Source: Enterocloster alcoholdehydrogenati (GTDB lineage: Bacteria; Bacillota; Clostridia; Lachnospirales; Lachnospiraceae). Taken from it: a stretch of 64,000 nt of DNA. The stretch is taken from assembly GCF_013282095.1 (NCBI RefSeq), contig NZ_BLTJ01000011.1, positions 1-64,000 of the forward strand, in the 5' to 3' direction. The position numbers were made by a program, and so were the translations under genes. The notes beneath the pieces are model-generated. The model was not told the origin of the DNA. It ran no database searches and saw only the letters and a program-made list of their open reading frames with translations. Below, piece by piece: positions 34,818 through 42,981 of this stretch; the first letter of the stretch is position 1; the number at the start of each line of letters is the position of its first letter.

Positions 34818-36413
34818 ATGGCAACCAAGAAAAAAGTATTGCTGGAGCAGGAAACTCCTGTTCCTGAAAACACCGCCCCCGCGGACGGTACCATTTCTTC
34901 CGCTGGCCCCCCGGCTGATGCGGCGGCGCCGCCTGACAGTGACGATTTGAGTGCGCTGCTGGCCTCTATGGATCAGACCAATGACAGCGCCTCTACAGAT
35001 CAGCCTGATGGCGACGCCACTTTGGAAGGCTCTGACCCTCCCCTTGAGTTTATGGAAACGGAGGCGTCTGATGAGGCTGCCCCCGAGGATGACGGCACGG
35101 CCTCTGGCGCCCCTTCCGATTCGGATGAGCCTGCCGGATCGGCGGCCGGTGAGGATGGCGACGGTGAGGAAGAGACTCCTTCCAATTTGTCTGCTGAAGG
35201 TGCAGATGGCACCCCAGCGGAGATGGTTTCCGAAACTGCTGTGGAGCCGGCTCCCTCCAAGACCAAGCGGGCCCCCCGGCGGAAAAAGGCGGCGCCTGTG
35301 GAAGATCCCGTACATGGCGAGAATGAGGACTCTGCGGAGGCTCCGGCCGCTGAAGAGCAGGCTGTGGAATCTTCCGCCTCTGTTGAGAATACGGCGCCGC
35401 CTGATGAGGGAGAAACACCCATTTCAGAGGATACCGCTCCCCAAGAGGAGGCGCCGGTAGATACTGCGTCTGCTCTGCGCCGGACCGCCGTAACACACCG
35501 CAGTGACGCCTCTATCCTGACCATCCGTAGTCGTGAAGAGGTGGAAACACAGGAAGACCGCGAGGATGTCATTTGGCACGAGATCCACAACGCCTACCGC
35601 ACCCGCCGCATCCTCACAGGTCAGCTGGGCGGCATTGAGCAGCTGGACAACCGCAAAACTGTGGCCGTAGTGGATTACAAGGGCTTCCGCATCATTATCC
35701 CCATCAAGGAGATGATGATCAATCTGGGCCGCAGCCCTTCCGGTCAGGAGTACGCTGACCTGATGCTGCGTCAAAACAAGATTTTAGGGAATATGCTGGG
35801 GGCGGACATTGACTTTGTGGTGCGCGGCATCGACTCCAAGACCCGCAGCGTTGTCGCAAGCCGCCGTGAGGCTATGATGCGGAAGCGTCAGACCTTTTAT
35901 TTCGATTTGGACGCCGAGGGGAAGTACCGCATCTACGAGGGGCGTATTGTTCAGGCCCGGGTCATCGCTGTTGCGGAGAAGGTCATCCGCGTCGAGGTAT
36001 TCGGCGTTGAAACCTCAATTCTGGCCCGTGATTTGGCTTGGGACTGGATCGGCGATGCCCACGAGCGTTTCTCCGTGGGCGATGAAGTGCTGGTCCGCAT
36101 TCTCAATGTGCGGCGCAACAGCCTTGAAGACCTCGGAATCCGTGCTGACATCAAGAGCACATCTGAAAATACCGACCGGGACAATCTCCAGAAGTGCCGA
36201 ATCCAGGGTAAATACGCCGGAAAAGTGACCGATGTACACAAGGGTGTGGTTTATGTCCGGCTTGCCAATGGCGTCAATGCGGTAGCTCATTCCTGCTATG
36301 ACTACCGGATGCCCGGAAAGAAGGATGATGTATCCTTTGCCGTCACCCATTTGGATGTGGAGCGCGGCATCGCTCTTGGAATCATCACCCGGATCATCCG
36401 GCAGAATCTGTAA
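34818..36413 (+). CDS. S1-domain protein with long acidic N-terminal region
   Basis: 531 residues. Residues 1-225 are low-complexity, rich in Glu, Asp, Ala, Pro and Ser, with one basic patch KTKRAPRRKK. Residues 240-531 contain repeated S1/OB-like RNA-binding modules (YEGRIVQARVIAVAEKVIRVEVFG..., and CRIQGKYAGKVTDVHKGVVYVRLANG). The ATG follows AGGAGG. Such S1 proteins recur after virD4 in clostridial ICEs. Possible roles are RNA binding, translation control or antitermination. No experimental role is known to me. Confidence 0.75.
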   Translation: MATKKKVLLEQETPVPENTAPADGTISSAGPPADAAAPPDSDDLSALLASMDQTNDSASTDQPDGDATLEGSDPPLEFMETEASDEAAPEDDGTASGAPSDSDEPAGSAAGEDGDGEEETPSNLSAEGADGTPAEMVSETAVEPAPSKTKRAPRRKKAAPVEDPVHGENEDSAEAPAAEEQAVESSASVENTAPPDEGETPISEDTAPQEEAPVDTASALRRTAVTHRSDASILTIRSREEVETQEDREDVIWHEIHNAYRTRRILTGQLGGIEQLDNRKTVAVVDYKGFRIIIPIKEMMINLGRSPSGQEYADLMLRQNKILGNMLGADIDFVVRGIDSKTRSVVASRREAMMRKRQTFYFDLDAEGKYRIYEGRIVQARVIAVAEKVIRVEVFGVETSILARDLAWDWIGDAHERFSVGDEVLVRILNVRRNSLEDLGIRADIKSTSENTDRDNLQKCRIQGKYAGKVTDVHKGVVYVRLANGVNAVAHSCYDYRMPGKKDDVSFAVTHLDVERGIALGIITRIIRQNL

Positions 36414-36419
36414 ACCGAA

Positions 36420-36472
36420 AACCGCCTGGGAAGTATCAAATAACTGCTTCTCGGGCGGTTATTTTATTATTT
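36420..36472 (+). terminator. Terminator of the virD4-S1 transcript
   Basis: Twelve-base stem (with G-U pairs) CCGCCTGGGAAG (36422-36433) / CTTCTCGGGCGG (36447-36458), then a T-rich tail. Confidence 0.75.
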
Positions 36473-36540
36473 CAGCTACTTCATAGCCATGCAGCCAATC
36501 CTGCCCCGGCATCCGCTATGTTTTGCAATCACTTCTGTAA

Positions 36541-36609
36541 ATTGGCACAGGATTGTCCCTACATTGGCACAGCCTTGCCCTTGAGCCGCAAATCCATATC
36601 TGTTATACT
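36541..36609 (+). promoter_or_regulatory. Promoter of the Tad operon with ATTGGC boxes, copy 3
   Basis: ATTGGCACA at 36541 and 36563 (22 bp apart), TTGAGC (36581-36586), 17-base spacer, TATACT (36604-36609). Box spacing, distance to the -35 and much of the -35/spacer sequence match the 22.4 kb promoter. Confidence 0.75.
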
Positions 36610-36632
36610 TGGTACAGTCAAAAATTTGTAAT

Positions 36633-36666
36633 GCAGCCGCTCCGGCCGGGAGCGGCTGTTTTTATT
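36633..36666 (+). terminator. Leader terminator before the Tad operon
   Basis: Stem CAGCCGCTCC (36634-36643) / GGAGCGGCTG (36649-36658) followed by TTTTTATTTC. It lies between the promoter and the first gene. Confidence 0.75.
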
Positions 36667-36677
36667 TCTGAGTAAAG

Positions 36678-37145
36678 GTGGTGGTTTTTATCCATAGCAT
36701 ACTGCAAAAGCTCCGCAGGGCATTAAAAAATGAGCGGGGTGAGGCCAACTACTTTTCCACGGTAGTGTTTATCTTCATTGCCGTTGTTTTGCTGGCCTTT
36801 ATCATCGACCTGTTCGGCATCATCTCTACAAAACAGGAGCTGGACCATGCAGCCGATCAGATGGTCAAGCAGATCCAGTTGTCCGGCGGCATCAACAGCG
36901 AGACGGATGCCCTCTTTGATTTCCTCTGTTCGGAGATCGAGGGAGCCGACAATATCACCTATTCGATTGACGCCACATATAAATCTCCCACACCTTCCGG
37001 GATGTCCCGGGCCATCCAGCTGGGGACACCTTTCTATATCACCATTGAGGGGGATGCCAAGCTGGGCGGCTTCTGGAATCTGGATCTGGTCAACATCACG
37101 GTGGTGGCCCGCGGCTCCGGCGTCAGCGAACATTACTGGAAGTGA
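36678..37145 (+). CDS. TadE-like pseudopilin (DUF4320-type)
   Basis: 155 residues. Short basic leader, NERGEANYF and one hydrophobic segment (STVVFIFIAVVLLAFIIDLF), then an extracellular domain. NERG-E followed by a hydrophobic stretch is a prepilin-peptidase-type site, shared with the proteins at 37154 and 47508. This is the architecture of TadE/TadF minor pilins. The start is uncertain: GTG at 36678 or 36681 are the only usual codons, and they lie close to the AAAGGTGG site. Confidence 0.65.
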   Translation: MVVFIHSILQKLRRALKNERGEANYFSTVVFIFIAVVLLAFIIDLFGIISTKQELDHAADQMVKQIQLSGGINSETDALFDFLCSEIEGADNITYSIDATYKSPTPSGMSRAIQLGTPFYITIEGDAKLGGFWNLDLVNITVVARGSGVSEHYWK

Positions 37146-37153
37146 GGTGGCCT

Positions 37154-37654
37154 ATGAAGCGTTTTTTCTCACGGCTGCATCGGCCGCTTCGCAACGAGCG
37201 GGGGGAGATCACCTTCTTCGCCTGCTTCTTTGTGGTTGGAGTCGTCATGCTCATCTCTTTCCTGCTACTGTATGCCTCGGTGAGAATTACTTGCATCAAC
37301 ATCCGCAACGGGGCTAAAATGGAGCTGAACAATCTGAGCGCCACCATCTACGCAGATACCTACCGCTCCCAACGGGAAACCAATTTTGAAGAGTATTTAC
37401 GCACCCTCTACTCCAGCCGGGACTACACAGAAATGCTGGAGGCCACAGTTGCCGGCGGCCTTGCCGAAAAGATCCCTCTCTCTACCGATGACTACACAGT
37501 TTCCGACATCAGCCTTGAATTCAATGTGGTGGGTGATCGTGTGGAGTACATCTTTTACTGTGATGTTGACTTTTATGTGCGGATGTTTGGACATAGTTAT
37601 CCTACCATCACCCAGCGGGTAGAGCTGACCGGGTACCACAACACCAAATTTTAG
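37154..37654 (+). CDS. TadE/TadF-like pseudopilin
   Basis: 166 residues. Basic leader with LRNERGEITFF, hydrophobic segment (ACFFVVGVVMLISFLLLYASV), then an extracellular domain with YADTYRSQRETNFEEYL. Same leader motif as the preceding gene, so probably another substrate of the prepilin peptidase at 40046. The ATG at 37154 follows GAGGTGG. Eight bases separate it from the previous stop. Confidence 0.65.
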   Translation: MKRFFSRLHRPLRNERGEITFFACFFVVGVVMLISFLLLYASVRITCINIRNGAKMELNNLSATIYADTYRSQRETNFEEYLRTLYSSRDYTEMLEATVAGGLAEKIPLSTDDYTVSDISLEFNVVGDRVEYIFYCDVDFYVRMFGHSYPTITQRVELTGYHNTKF

Positions 37655-37726
37655 CTGTGCTGTTGAAAATTCAGTCAGAACTACAGTATAGGCTTTATAT
37701 AACAGCAAAAAAGGAGTGTAGCACAC

Positions 37727-38296
37727 ATGAAGAAGTTTTTTCAATCCAAAGGCTTTATCGTTACTTCGCTGACTGTCCTCTGTGTTGCCATCCTGGGCGT
37801 CTGCTGGTTCGCCAGCCGGGACTGCACAGAAGATTTCAAGCCGGAAGAATCCCCGCCCAGCAGCACGACCAGCGATTGGTCGGATGGCGGTACACAGACA
37901 GATGGTGAGAGCGGAGCCGGAGCCTATACGCCCGGCCAGTCCTCCAGTCCTGAAGAGGAGTACCCCAAGGTGACCTCTGAAACTGAGGATGAAGTCGTGA
38001 TCGACTTCACGGACACGGAGAAACCGGAAACAACGCCCCCGCCCGCGCCAGAAGGGAAAACCGAGCGGGAAGACCCCGGTGAAGATCATCCGGTCAATCC
38101 TGACCCGGAAGTGCCCAAGGTCACCACTCCCCCTGCGGAAAAGGAGCCGGCCAATAACGAGCCGGCCCCCGGAGCCAGCAATGGCAACGGCGCTGTGTAT
38201 GATCCAGTGTTTGGGTGGGTAGTTCCCGGCGATGTTCAACAGTCTGTTGGTGATAGTGATGGTGACATCAACAAGCAAGTCGGCAATATGGGCTGA
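37727..38296 (+). CDS. Membrane-anchored acidic Pro-rich protein (DUF6550-like)
   Basis: 189 residues: one N-terminal membrane segment (FIVTSLTVLCVAILGVCWF), a long disordered Pro/Glu/Thr-rich outer region, and a conserved-looking tail YDPVFGWVVPGDVQQSVG. AAAGGAG precedes the ATG. It may be a spacer or adaptor at the cell surface. No catalytic motif. The tail pattern suggests the DUF6550 family of ICE proteins. Confidence 0.6.
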   Translation: MKKFFQSKGFIVTSLTVLCVAILGVCWFASRDCTEDFKPEESPPSSTTSDWSDGGTQTDGESGAGAYTPGQSSSPEEEYPKVTSETEDEVVIDFTDTEKPETTPPPAPEGKTEREDPGEDHPVNPDPEVPKVTTPPAEKEPANNEPAPGASNGNGAVYDPVFGWVVPGDVQQSVGDSDGDINKQVGNMG

Positions 38297-38325
38297 CCCA
38301 TCTACAACTGAATATAACCTTGATT

Positions 38326-38358
38326 GGCCGTCACAGAGCTGTGGCGGCCTTTCTATTT
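38326..38358 (+). terminator. Hairpin before the large secreted protein
   Basis: GGCCG-CACAG (38326 on) pairs with CTGTG-CGGCC (ending 38349), followed by TTTCTATTTT. Confidence 0.65.
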
Positions 38359-38376
38359 TAAGAAGAACGGAGTGTG

Positions 38377-40074
38377 ATGTATTTGAAGCGACTTCTCGCC
38401 CTCCTGTGCAGCCTTGCCCTGGTATTTTGTTTGCTCCCTTCCACTGCGTTTGCAGAGGGCGGTAACGGAAATATTGACGGCGGTGGCGGCAGCATGGGCC
38501 AAGGCACATCCTCTAATTTCTGGAATCCTGGAAATGATGGTGTGCGAATTACCGTTGTGGATGCCGATAGCGGTACAGCAATATCTTCCCCCGTAGACTT
38601 CTCCAACCGGGTACAAAAAAACAGCGTCCTGCACTTTGGGAAAGTCAACAAGTTACAGTATCTGGGCGGCACCGCACTCTCCCTCCAGTCTGGCGTGGCA
38701 TACTCCTGCATCAAACCAGCGCAGTCTATGCCCACCATCGTCAGCAGCAAGGGGCAGAGCAATATTGAGGCCATCAAGCGGTATTTTTGTTCGGAATATG
38801 CCTGCCAGATGGTTGCCCAGGCGGCCGGTGTGGACTATGAGCGGATGATCGCTGGCGACTATAAGCTGCTGATCGAGCCCATTGCATACTTTACGCATAA
38901 CGGCCAGTATTACTGTATGACCGCTACAGAGGCGGCGCTGTATGACCAAAAATCCGGCGGGGCGCTTCGGAAAACCATGACTTCCCTCACCCACAAGAAT
39001 CTGCCTCTGTCGATGTTTTTGGAATTTAGCGATCTCGGCCTGCCCGCATGGACAGGCAGCACCACAAGCAAGCAGAGCAACGCTGACATCATCAGCAGTC
39101 TGGGCGTCGGCATCGTCTGGTTTGATGAGCGCCCGCCCGAAGGGGAAATTGAAGCGCCCGATGTAGAATATCGGGTAGACACGGATGTGATCACATCCGT
39201 CACTCTGCGGACGGATACGGATTTAACACCGGACAATCCGGCCTCGGTGACCTTCCATATTCTCGGCACCACCTACCGGGTCAATGATATAGTCATCCCG
39301 GCGGGCGACAGCCAGGTGGTCTGGGTCAAGTGGCACACGCCCTCCACTCCACAGTCGGTAACCATCACGGTTTCCGTCAGCGGAGCCTATACCGCACAAG
39401 ATACCTTTGTTGCGGAGATCGTGGACTTGAACGAACATATCCCTCCAGATCCGACAGCAACGGATACCAACCCCAACTACACCGTGCCCTCACTCCCCAA
39501 TGAGCCGCAGAAGCTCACTGCCAACTGGGGCGTATGGAGCTGCTACTGGGTACCGGTTTGGGTTTGGTGTGACCACGATGACTGGGGGCACTGGGTCGAT
39601 GAAGGCTATTGGGAATACGAGTACACCGGCTATTCTGCCTCCACCAGCGGTGTGATGTCCCTGATGCCGGATGATATTGTGCCCACGGCCTCCGGGAAGT
39701 CAATGAAGAGCGGGTATGGCGTCAAGCAGGATGTGACAGCCACCCTTTCTACCGACGCGCCCACCAGCCATATCACCCATCCGCAGACGGCATTTTCCGT
39801 GTTTCCCGAGTTCCAGTACGAAACATACTTACGCCTTCTGCAGCGGGTGTCCAGCGGCCGGAGTGCCAAATTCACTTTCCAGCCCAACGAGTTCTCTACC
39901 TATAACCGGGCTGTGCATTTCAGTCCGTTATGGTTCCCGGATTCCACAGATTATACCGTCTTCACCCAAGTCTGGGACACCTGGACCCCTGATGGAATGT
40001 TGAGCATCAACCTGAACGACTATGTTTCAATCGATGGGAGCCTTTATGATGATTGGTACACCAACCGCGAGTAG
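38377..40074 (+). CDS. Large secreted ICE surface protein
   Basis: 565 residues. Signal peptide with cleavage near STAFA-EGG (about residue 27). The first 250 residues hold a domain with ACQMVAQAAGVDYERMIAGDYKLL and AYFTHNGQYYCMTATEAALY. The middle part is beta-rich (RTDTDLTPDNPASVTFHI..., VTVSVSG-like), and a Trp/Tyr-rich stretch follows (WVPVWVWCDHDDWGHW). No wall-sorting signal. It is coded among the Tad genes, so it may be a pilus-associated adhesin. Function unassigned; GTG 38374 and TTG 38383 are alternative starts. Confidence 0.6.
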   Translation: MYLKRLLALLCSLALVFCLLPSTAFAEGGNGNIDGGGGSMGQGTSSNFWNPGNDGVRITVVDADSGTAISSPVDFSNRVQKNSVLHFGKVNKLQYLGGTALSLQSGVAYSCIKPAQSMPTIVSSKGQSNIEAIKRYFCSEYACQMVAQAAGVDYERMIAGDYKLLIEPIAYFTHNGQYYCMTATEAALYDQKSGGALRKTMTSLTHKNLPLSMFLEFSDLGLPAWTGSTTSKQSNADIISSLGVGIVWFDERPPEGEIEAPDVEYRVDTDVITSVTLRTDTDLTPDNPASVTFHILGTTYRVNDIVIPAGDSQVVWVKWHTPSTPQSVTITVSVSGAYTAQDTFVAEIVDLNEHIPPDPTATDTNPNYTVPSLPNEPQKLTANWGVWSCYWVPVWVWCDHDDWGHWVDEGYWEYEYTGYSASTSGVMSLMPDDIVPTASGKSMKSGYGVKQDVTATLSTDAPTSHITHPQTAFSVFPEFQYETYLRLLQRVSSGRSAKFTFQPNEFSTYNRAVHFSPLWFPDSTDYTVFTQVWDTWTPDGMLSINLNDYVSIDGSLYDDWYTNRE

Positions 40075-40543
40075 CCTGTGGCCGGCATACCTGCTCACCG
40101 TTTTCTCTGTTGTGGCTGGTTTTGCTGTTTACGATATTCTATATAGGCGGGTGCCGGATCGGGCGCTCGCCTTTTTTATGCCCTTCGCCGCTCTGGCTCC
40201 GCTGCTCAAGGTCTGCCTTGCCGGGGACGGTGGGCAGCTCTGGCCCACCGTTGCCGAGGCTTTGGCGGGGGCATTGCTTGGCTTTTGCATCCCTCTGGCT
40301 GCTGCCATGGCAACGGGTGGAACTGGGCTTGGAGGAGGCGATATTAAATTCTGTGGGATACTTGGGCTGATTTACGGCCCTTCCGGGATGGCTCTGGTTT
40401 TCTTTGTGGCCGCAGTCTTTGCCATGCCGATGGTCCTTCTGTTCCGAAGGCTTTCCCGGCTCCGCCAGCCCATCGCCATCCCGTTCTTACCTTTTCTTGC
40501 CTGCGGCTGCTCTGTTGCAACGCTGGCTGAACTATTTTTATGA
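40046..40543 (+). CDS. Prepilin peptidase (TadV/CpaA-like, family A24)
   Basis: 165 residues, hydrophobic with five or six membrane segments. The catalytic aspartate motifs of A24 peptidases are visible: VYDILYRRVPD near residues 28-38 and GGGDIKF near 92-98 (equivalent to GxGDxK). It lacks the N-terminal methylase domain, as TadV/CpaA enzymes do. ATG 40046 follows GGGAG and lies within the end of the preceding gene (29-base overlap). It should process the pilin-like proteins of this element. Confidence 0.85.
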   Translation: MMIGTPTASSLWPAYLLTVFSVVAGFAVYDILYRRVPDRALAFFMPFAALAPLLKVCLAGDGGQLWPTVAEALAGALLGFCIPLAAAMATGGTGLGGGDIKFCGILGLIYGPSGMALVFFVAAVFAMPMVLLFRRLSRLRQPIAIPFLPFLACGCSVATLAELFL

Positions 40544-40558
40544 CAGGAGAATGTGCTT

Positions 40559-41404
40559 ATGAAACTCAACAACCGATTTATTTTCGGTATTTTGTCCCTG
40601 GTATTGGCAGCAGTCATTGCTTTTGTGGCTCTGCCCACCATTGCCCGGCAGACCAACGGGAAAACGGAAATTGTCCGCATCACCCAGCCTGTGCTCAAAG
40701 GCGAGCAGGTCACAAAAGAAAACGCCGAGGTTGTGGAGGTCGGCGGCTACAACCTTCCCGCCAATGTGGCTCACAGTCTTGATGATGTGGAGGGCCTGTA
40801 TGTGACGGCCGATCTGGCTGCGGGCGACTATATTCTCACCAGTAAGGTGAGCAGCGTCCCGATTTCCTCCGATGTGGCGCTCAATGACATCCCCTCTGGT
40901 AAGGTTGCTATCTCTCTGACCGTAAAAACACTGGCCTCCGGGCTGTCGGATAAGCTCCAGCCCAATGATATTGTCCGCATCTATCACTTCCTGGAGACTG
41001 CGGAAGAAGTACCCGAACTGCGTTTTGTCAAGGTCCTTTCCGTCACGGATTCTGATGGTATCAATGTGGACAATACCAAAGAGCCCACAGAAGATGAAGA
41101 GCCGCAGCAGTCTGCTACCATCACAGTGCTGGCAAGCCCAGAGCAGGCCCGCATCATCACTGAGTTGGAGAACGACGGCGTAGCTCATGTGGCCCTGATC
41201 TCCCGCAACAATGACCAGCTGGCTGAAGAACTGCTGGCCGAACAGGACAAGACGCTCCAGGAAATTTACTTCCCGGAAACGCTGGTGGATGAAAACGCTG
41301 ATGCGCAAAGCAGCGAGCCTGCCGCCGAAGGAGACGCCGAAAACACCGAAGGGGGCGAGCCTGAAACCGTCTCCCCTGAAAGCGGCCAGGAGGATAGCAA
41401 ATAA
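40559..41404 (+). CDS. CpaB/RcpC-like pilus assembly protein
   Basis: 281 residues. One N-terminal membrane segment, then a SAF-type domain (VRITQPVLKGEQVTKENAEVVEVGG...LAAGDYILTSKV), the characteristic core of CpaB/RcpC of Tad systems. The C-terminus is an acidic Glu/Ser-rich tail. AGGAGA precedes the ATG. It lies 15 bases after the prepilin peptidase. Confidence 0.82.
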   Translation: MKLNNRFIFGILSLVLAAVIAFVALPTIARQTNGKTEIVRITQPVLKGEQVTKENAEVVEVGGYNLPANVAHSLDDVEGLYVTADLAAGDYILTSKVSSVPISSDVALNDIPSGKVAISLTVKTLASGLSDKLQPNDIVRIYHFLETAEEVPELRFVKVLSVTDSDGINVDNTKEPTEDEEPQQSATITVLASPEQARIITELENDGVAHVALISRNNDQLAEELLAEQDKTLQEIYFPETLVDENADAQSSEPAAEGDAENTEGGEPETVSPESGQEDSK

Positions 41405-41439
41405 CCAGGGCGGTGAATCGCTTCACCGCCCTGGTTTTA
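41404..41439. terminator. Bidirectional terminator
   Basis: Perfect 14-base stem ACCAGGGCGGTGAA / TTCACCGCCCTGGT with a TCGC loop, then TTTTACC. It separates the cpaB-like gene from the convergent ATPase gene. Confidence 0.8.
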
Positions 41440-41442
41440 CCA

Positions 41443-42870
41443 TCAGGTATTTGTTTGGATGAGTTTGTCCTCGTTGATCAGGAACAGGCTGGGATTCTGT
41501 CCGGCCATATCAAGCAGCCGTGGAGTAAAGCCGCTCTTGGAAAACACCCCGTAGAGGAACTGATAGCCTTTGAATGCTGATTGGATTTCTGCGGACACCT
41601 GCACTTTGTCCCGCAGGGCAAAGAAAACCGGCGCATCCACTGGCTTGACATGGAACTTGCATTCGCCGGCAAAGACCTGATGATTCTGGTGGTCTACCGC
41701 CATTACATCGATTTCGGTATCGCTGTCAAGGTCATTCAGCCAATAGGCCCCTATACGGGATGGCGTAAATGGAATTTCCCTGTTTCTGCACAAGTCCGCA
41801 AAAACGGCCCTGCAGACATCCTCATAAGCAAAGGCTACAAACTTTTGTTCAAAATCTTTTTCGATCTCGTCCATGACGAGCCGGGAGTTATCCAATTCCA
41901 GTTCTCCCTTATACGGGTAGACATACCGGAACCAGAAGCGCACAAAGTTATCTTGTATGAAGTAAAGCCCTTTGCGGGACTTCTCTGGATTTTTCTCCGT
42001 CACAGGCGTGTCCTTGACGATAAAGCCCAAATCGCTGAGGGTAGAGAGATAAGGCGTCAGGCCGGAAGTCTCGATCCCCATAGCGCCGGCGATTTTACCC
42101 AGCTTATGATTGCCCTCCGCTATCACTCGGATAATGGAAAAATAGTTTACGGCTGAGGTCACTTCATCTTTCAGCAGGAAGTTGGGCTCCTCATATAAAA
42201 AGCCGTTTTTCGAGAGGATAACAGATTCCACTTGCTGCAGCAAATCGTCCCGCTCATTAAAGAACTCCAGATACTTGGGTACGCCGCCTGTGATTGAGTA
42301 TTGCTTCACCGCATCTTCAAACGAAAGGCTCTGTGCCGCATACACATCCGGGAATGGCAGCGGAGCAAGGCGGATCTGCGCGGTCCGGCGCCCATACAGC
42401 GGGCTGTCATATGAGAGGGCATACTTTTGCATCATTCCGATCAGTGAGCCACAGAGGATCAACATCACATTACTGTCCTTGAGGATCTCGTCCCATGCGT
42501 TTTGGAGAATGGAGGGGAACGCCGGATTCGATTTGACCAGATACGGGAACTCATCGATCACGAGCACCTTTTTCTCCTCCGGACGGTATTCCGAAATCAC
42601 ACGGAACAAATCCAGCCAATCGGAAAATGCGACTCTCTGCAGCATAGGATTTTTCGTGATCCGTGCGGCAACACTGGCAAGCCGCTTCATGCTCTGGGAT
42701 TCTACTTCCTCTGTTGCGAGAAAGTAAAAAGCGAGCTTGTCTTTGATGAACTCTTTGATAAGCGTCGTTTTTCCCACGCGCCGTCTGCCATAGATAACAA
42801 CAAAGCCGCCGTCTGTTTGATACGCGGTTTCAAGGGATTCCAACTCCCTGCGTCTGCCGATAAATTTCAT
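41443..42870 (-). CDS. AAA ATPase of the archaeal-ATPase/DUF234 type
   Basis: 475 residues: FIGRRRELESL at the N-terminus, Walker A YGRRRVGKTTL near residues 28-38, Walker B VLVIDEFPYL, the LILCGSLIGMMQ sensor segment, a winged-helix region near 260-300, and a C-terminal DUF234 nuclease-like domain (DIMAVDHQNHQVFAGECKF; the D...E-K pattern recalls PD-(D/E)XK). Coded against all its neighbours inside the Tad cluster, with its own promoter and palindrome. It is probably cargo or a standalone defence or maintenance gene; its function is not established. Confidence 0.8.
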   Translation of the reverse strand: MKFIGRRRELESLETAYQTDGGFVVIYGRRRVGKTTLIKEFIKDKLAFYFLATEEVESQSMKRLASVAARITKNPMLQRVAFSDWLDLFRVISEYRPEEKKVLVIDEFPYLVKSNPAFPSILQNAWDEILKDSNVMLILCGSLIGMMQKYALSYDSPLYGRRTAQIRLAPLPFPDVYAAQSLSFEDAVKQYSITGGVPKYLEFFNERDDLLQQVESVILSKNGFLYEEPNFLLKDEVTSAVNYFSIIRVIAEGNHKLGKIAGAMGIETSGLTPYLSTLSDLGFIVKDTPVTEKNPEKSRKGLYFIQDNFVRFWFRYVYPYKGELELDNSRLVMDEIEKDFEQKFVAFAYEDVCRAVFADLCRNREIPFTPSRIGAYWLNDLDSDTEIDVMAVDHQNHQVFAGECKFHVKPVDAPVFFALRDKVQVSAEIQSAFKGYQFLYGVFSKSGFTPRLLDMAGQNPSLFLINEDKLIQTNT

Positions 42871-42883
42871 ATTGCTACCTCCT

Positions 42884-42945
42884 TTATCATAATTTATTTT
42901 ATGATAATTTCATTTATATTATACAACTGACAATGAAAAAGTCAA
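42884..42945 (-). promoter_or_regulatory. Promoter and palindrome of the AAA ATPase gene
   Basis: Minus strand TTGACT (42940-42945), 16-base spacer, TATAAT (42918-42923). Between the promoter and the ribosome site lies a perfect palindrome TTATCATAA (42884-42892) / TTATGATAA (42899-42907), six bases apart, a likely operator. Confidence 0.7.
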
Positions 42946-42981
42946 GGGGTATCCCACCTCTTTTGAAAGGAGCCTTCGACT

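Noticed and set aside
34173-35315. Long minus-strand reading frame opposite virD4 and the S1 protein gene
   Set aside because: It mirrors the low-complexity acidic and Ala-rich coding of the plus strand, has no ribosome site and no domain pattern; the plus-strand frames are clear.
34880-35500. Apparent repeats in the acidic N-terminal coding region of the S1 protein
   Set aside because: This is codon bias of a low-complexity Ala/Glu/Pro region; no unit of fixed length recurs.
37397-38509. 370-codon minus-strand frame opposite the TadE-like and acidic membrane protein genes
   Set aside because: Repetitive Gly/Arg composition typical of an antisense frame; the plus-strand genes have membrane segments and ribosome sites.
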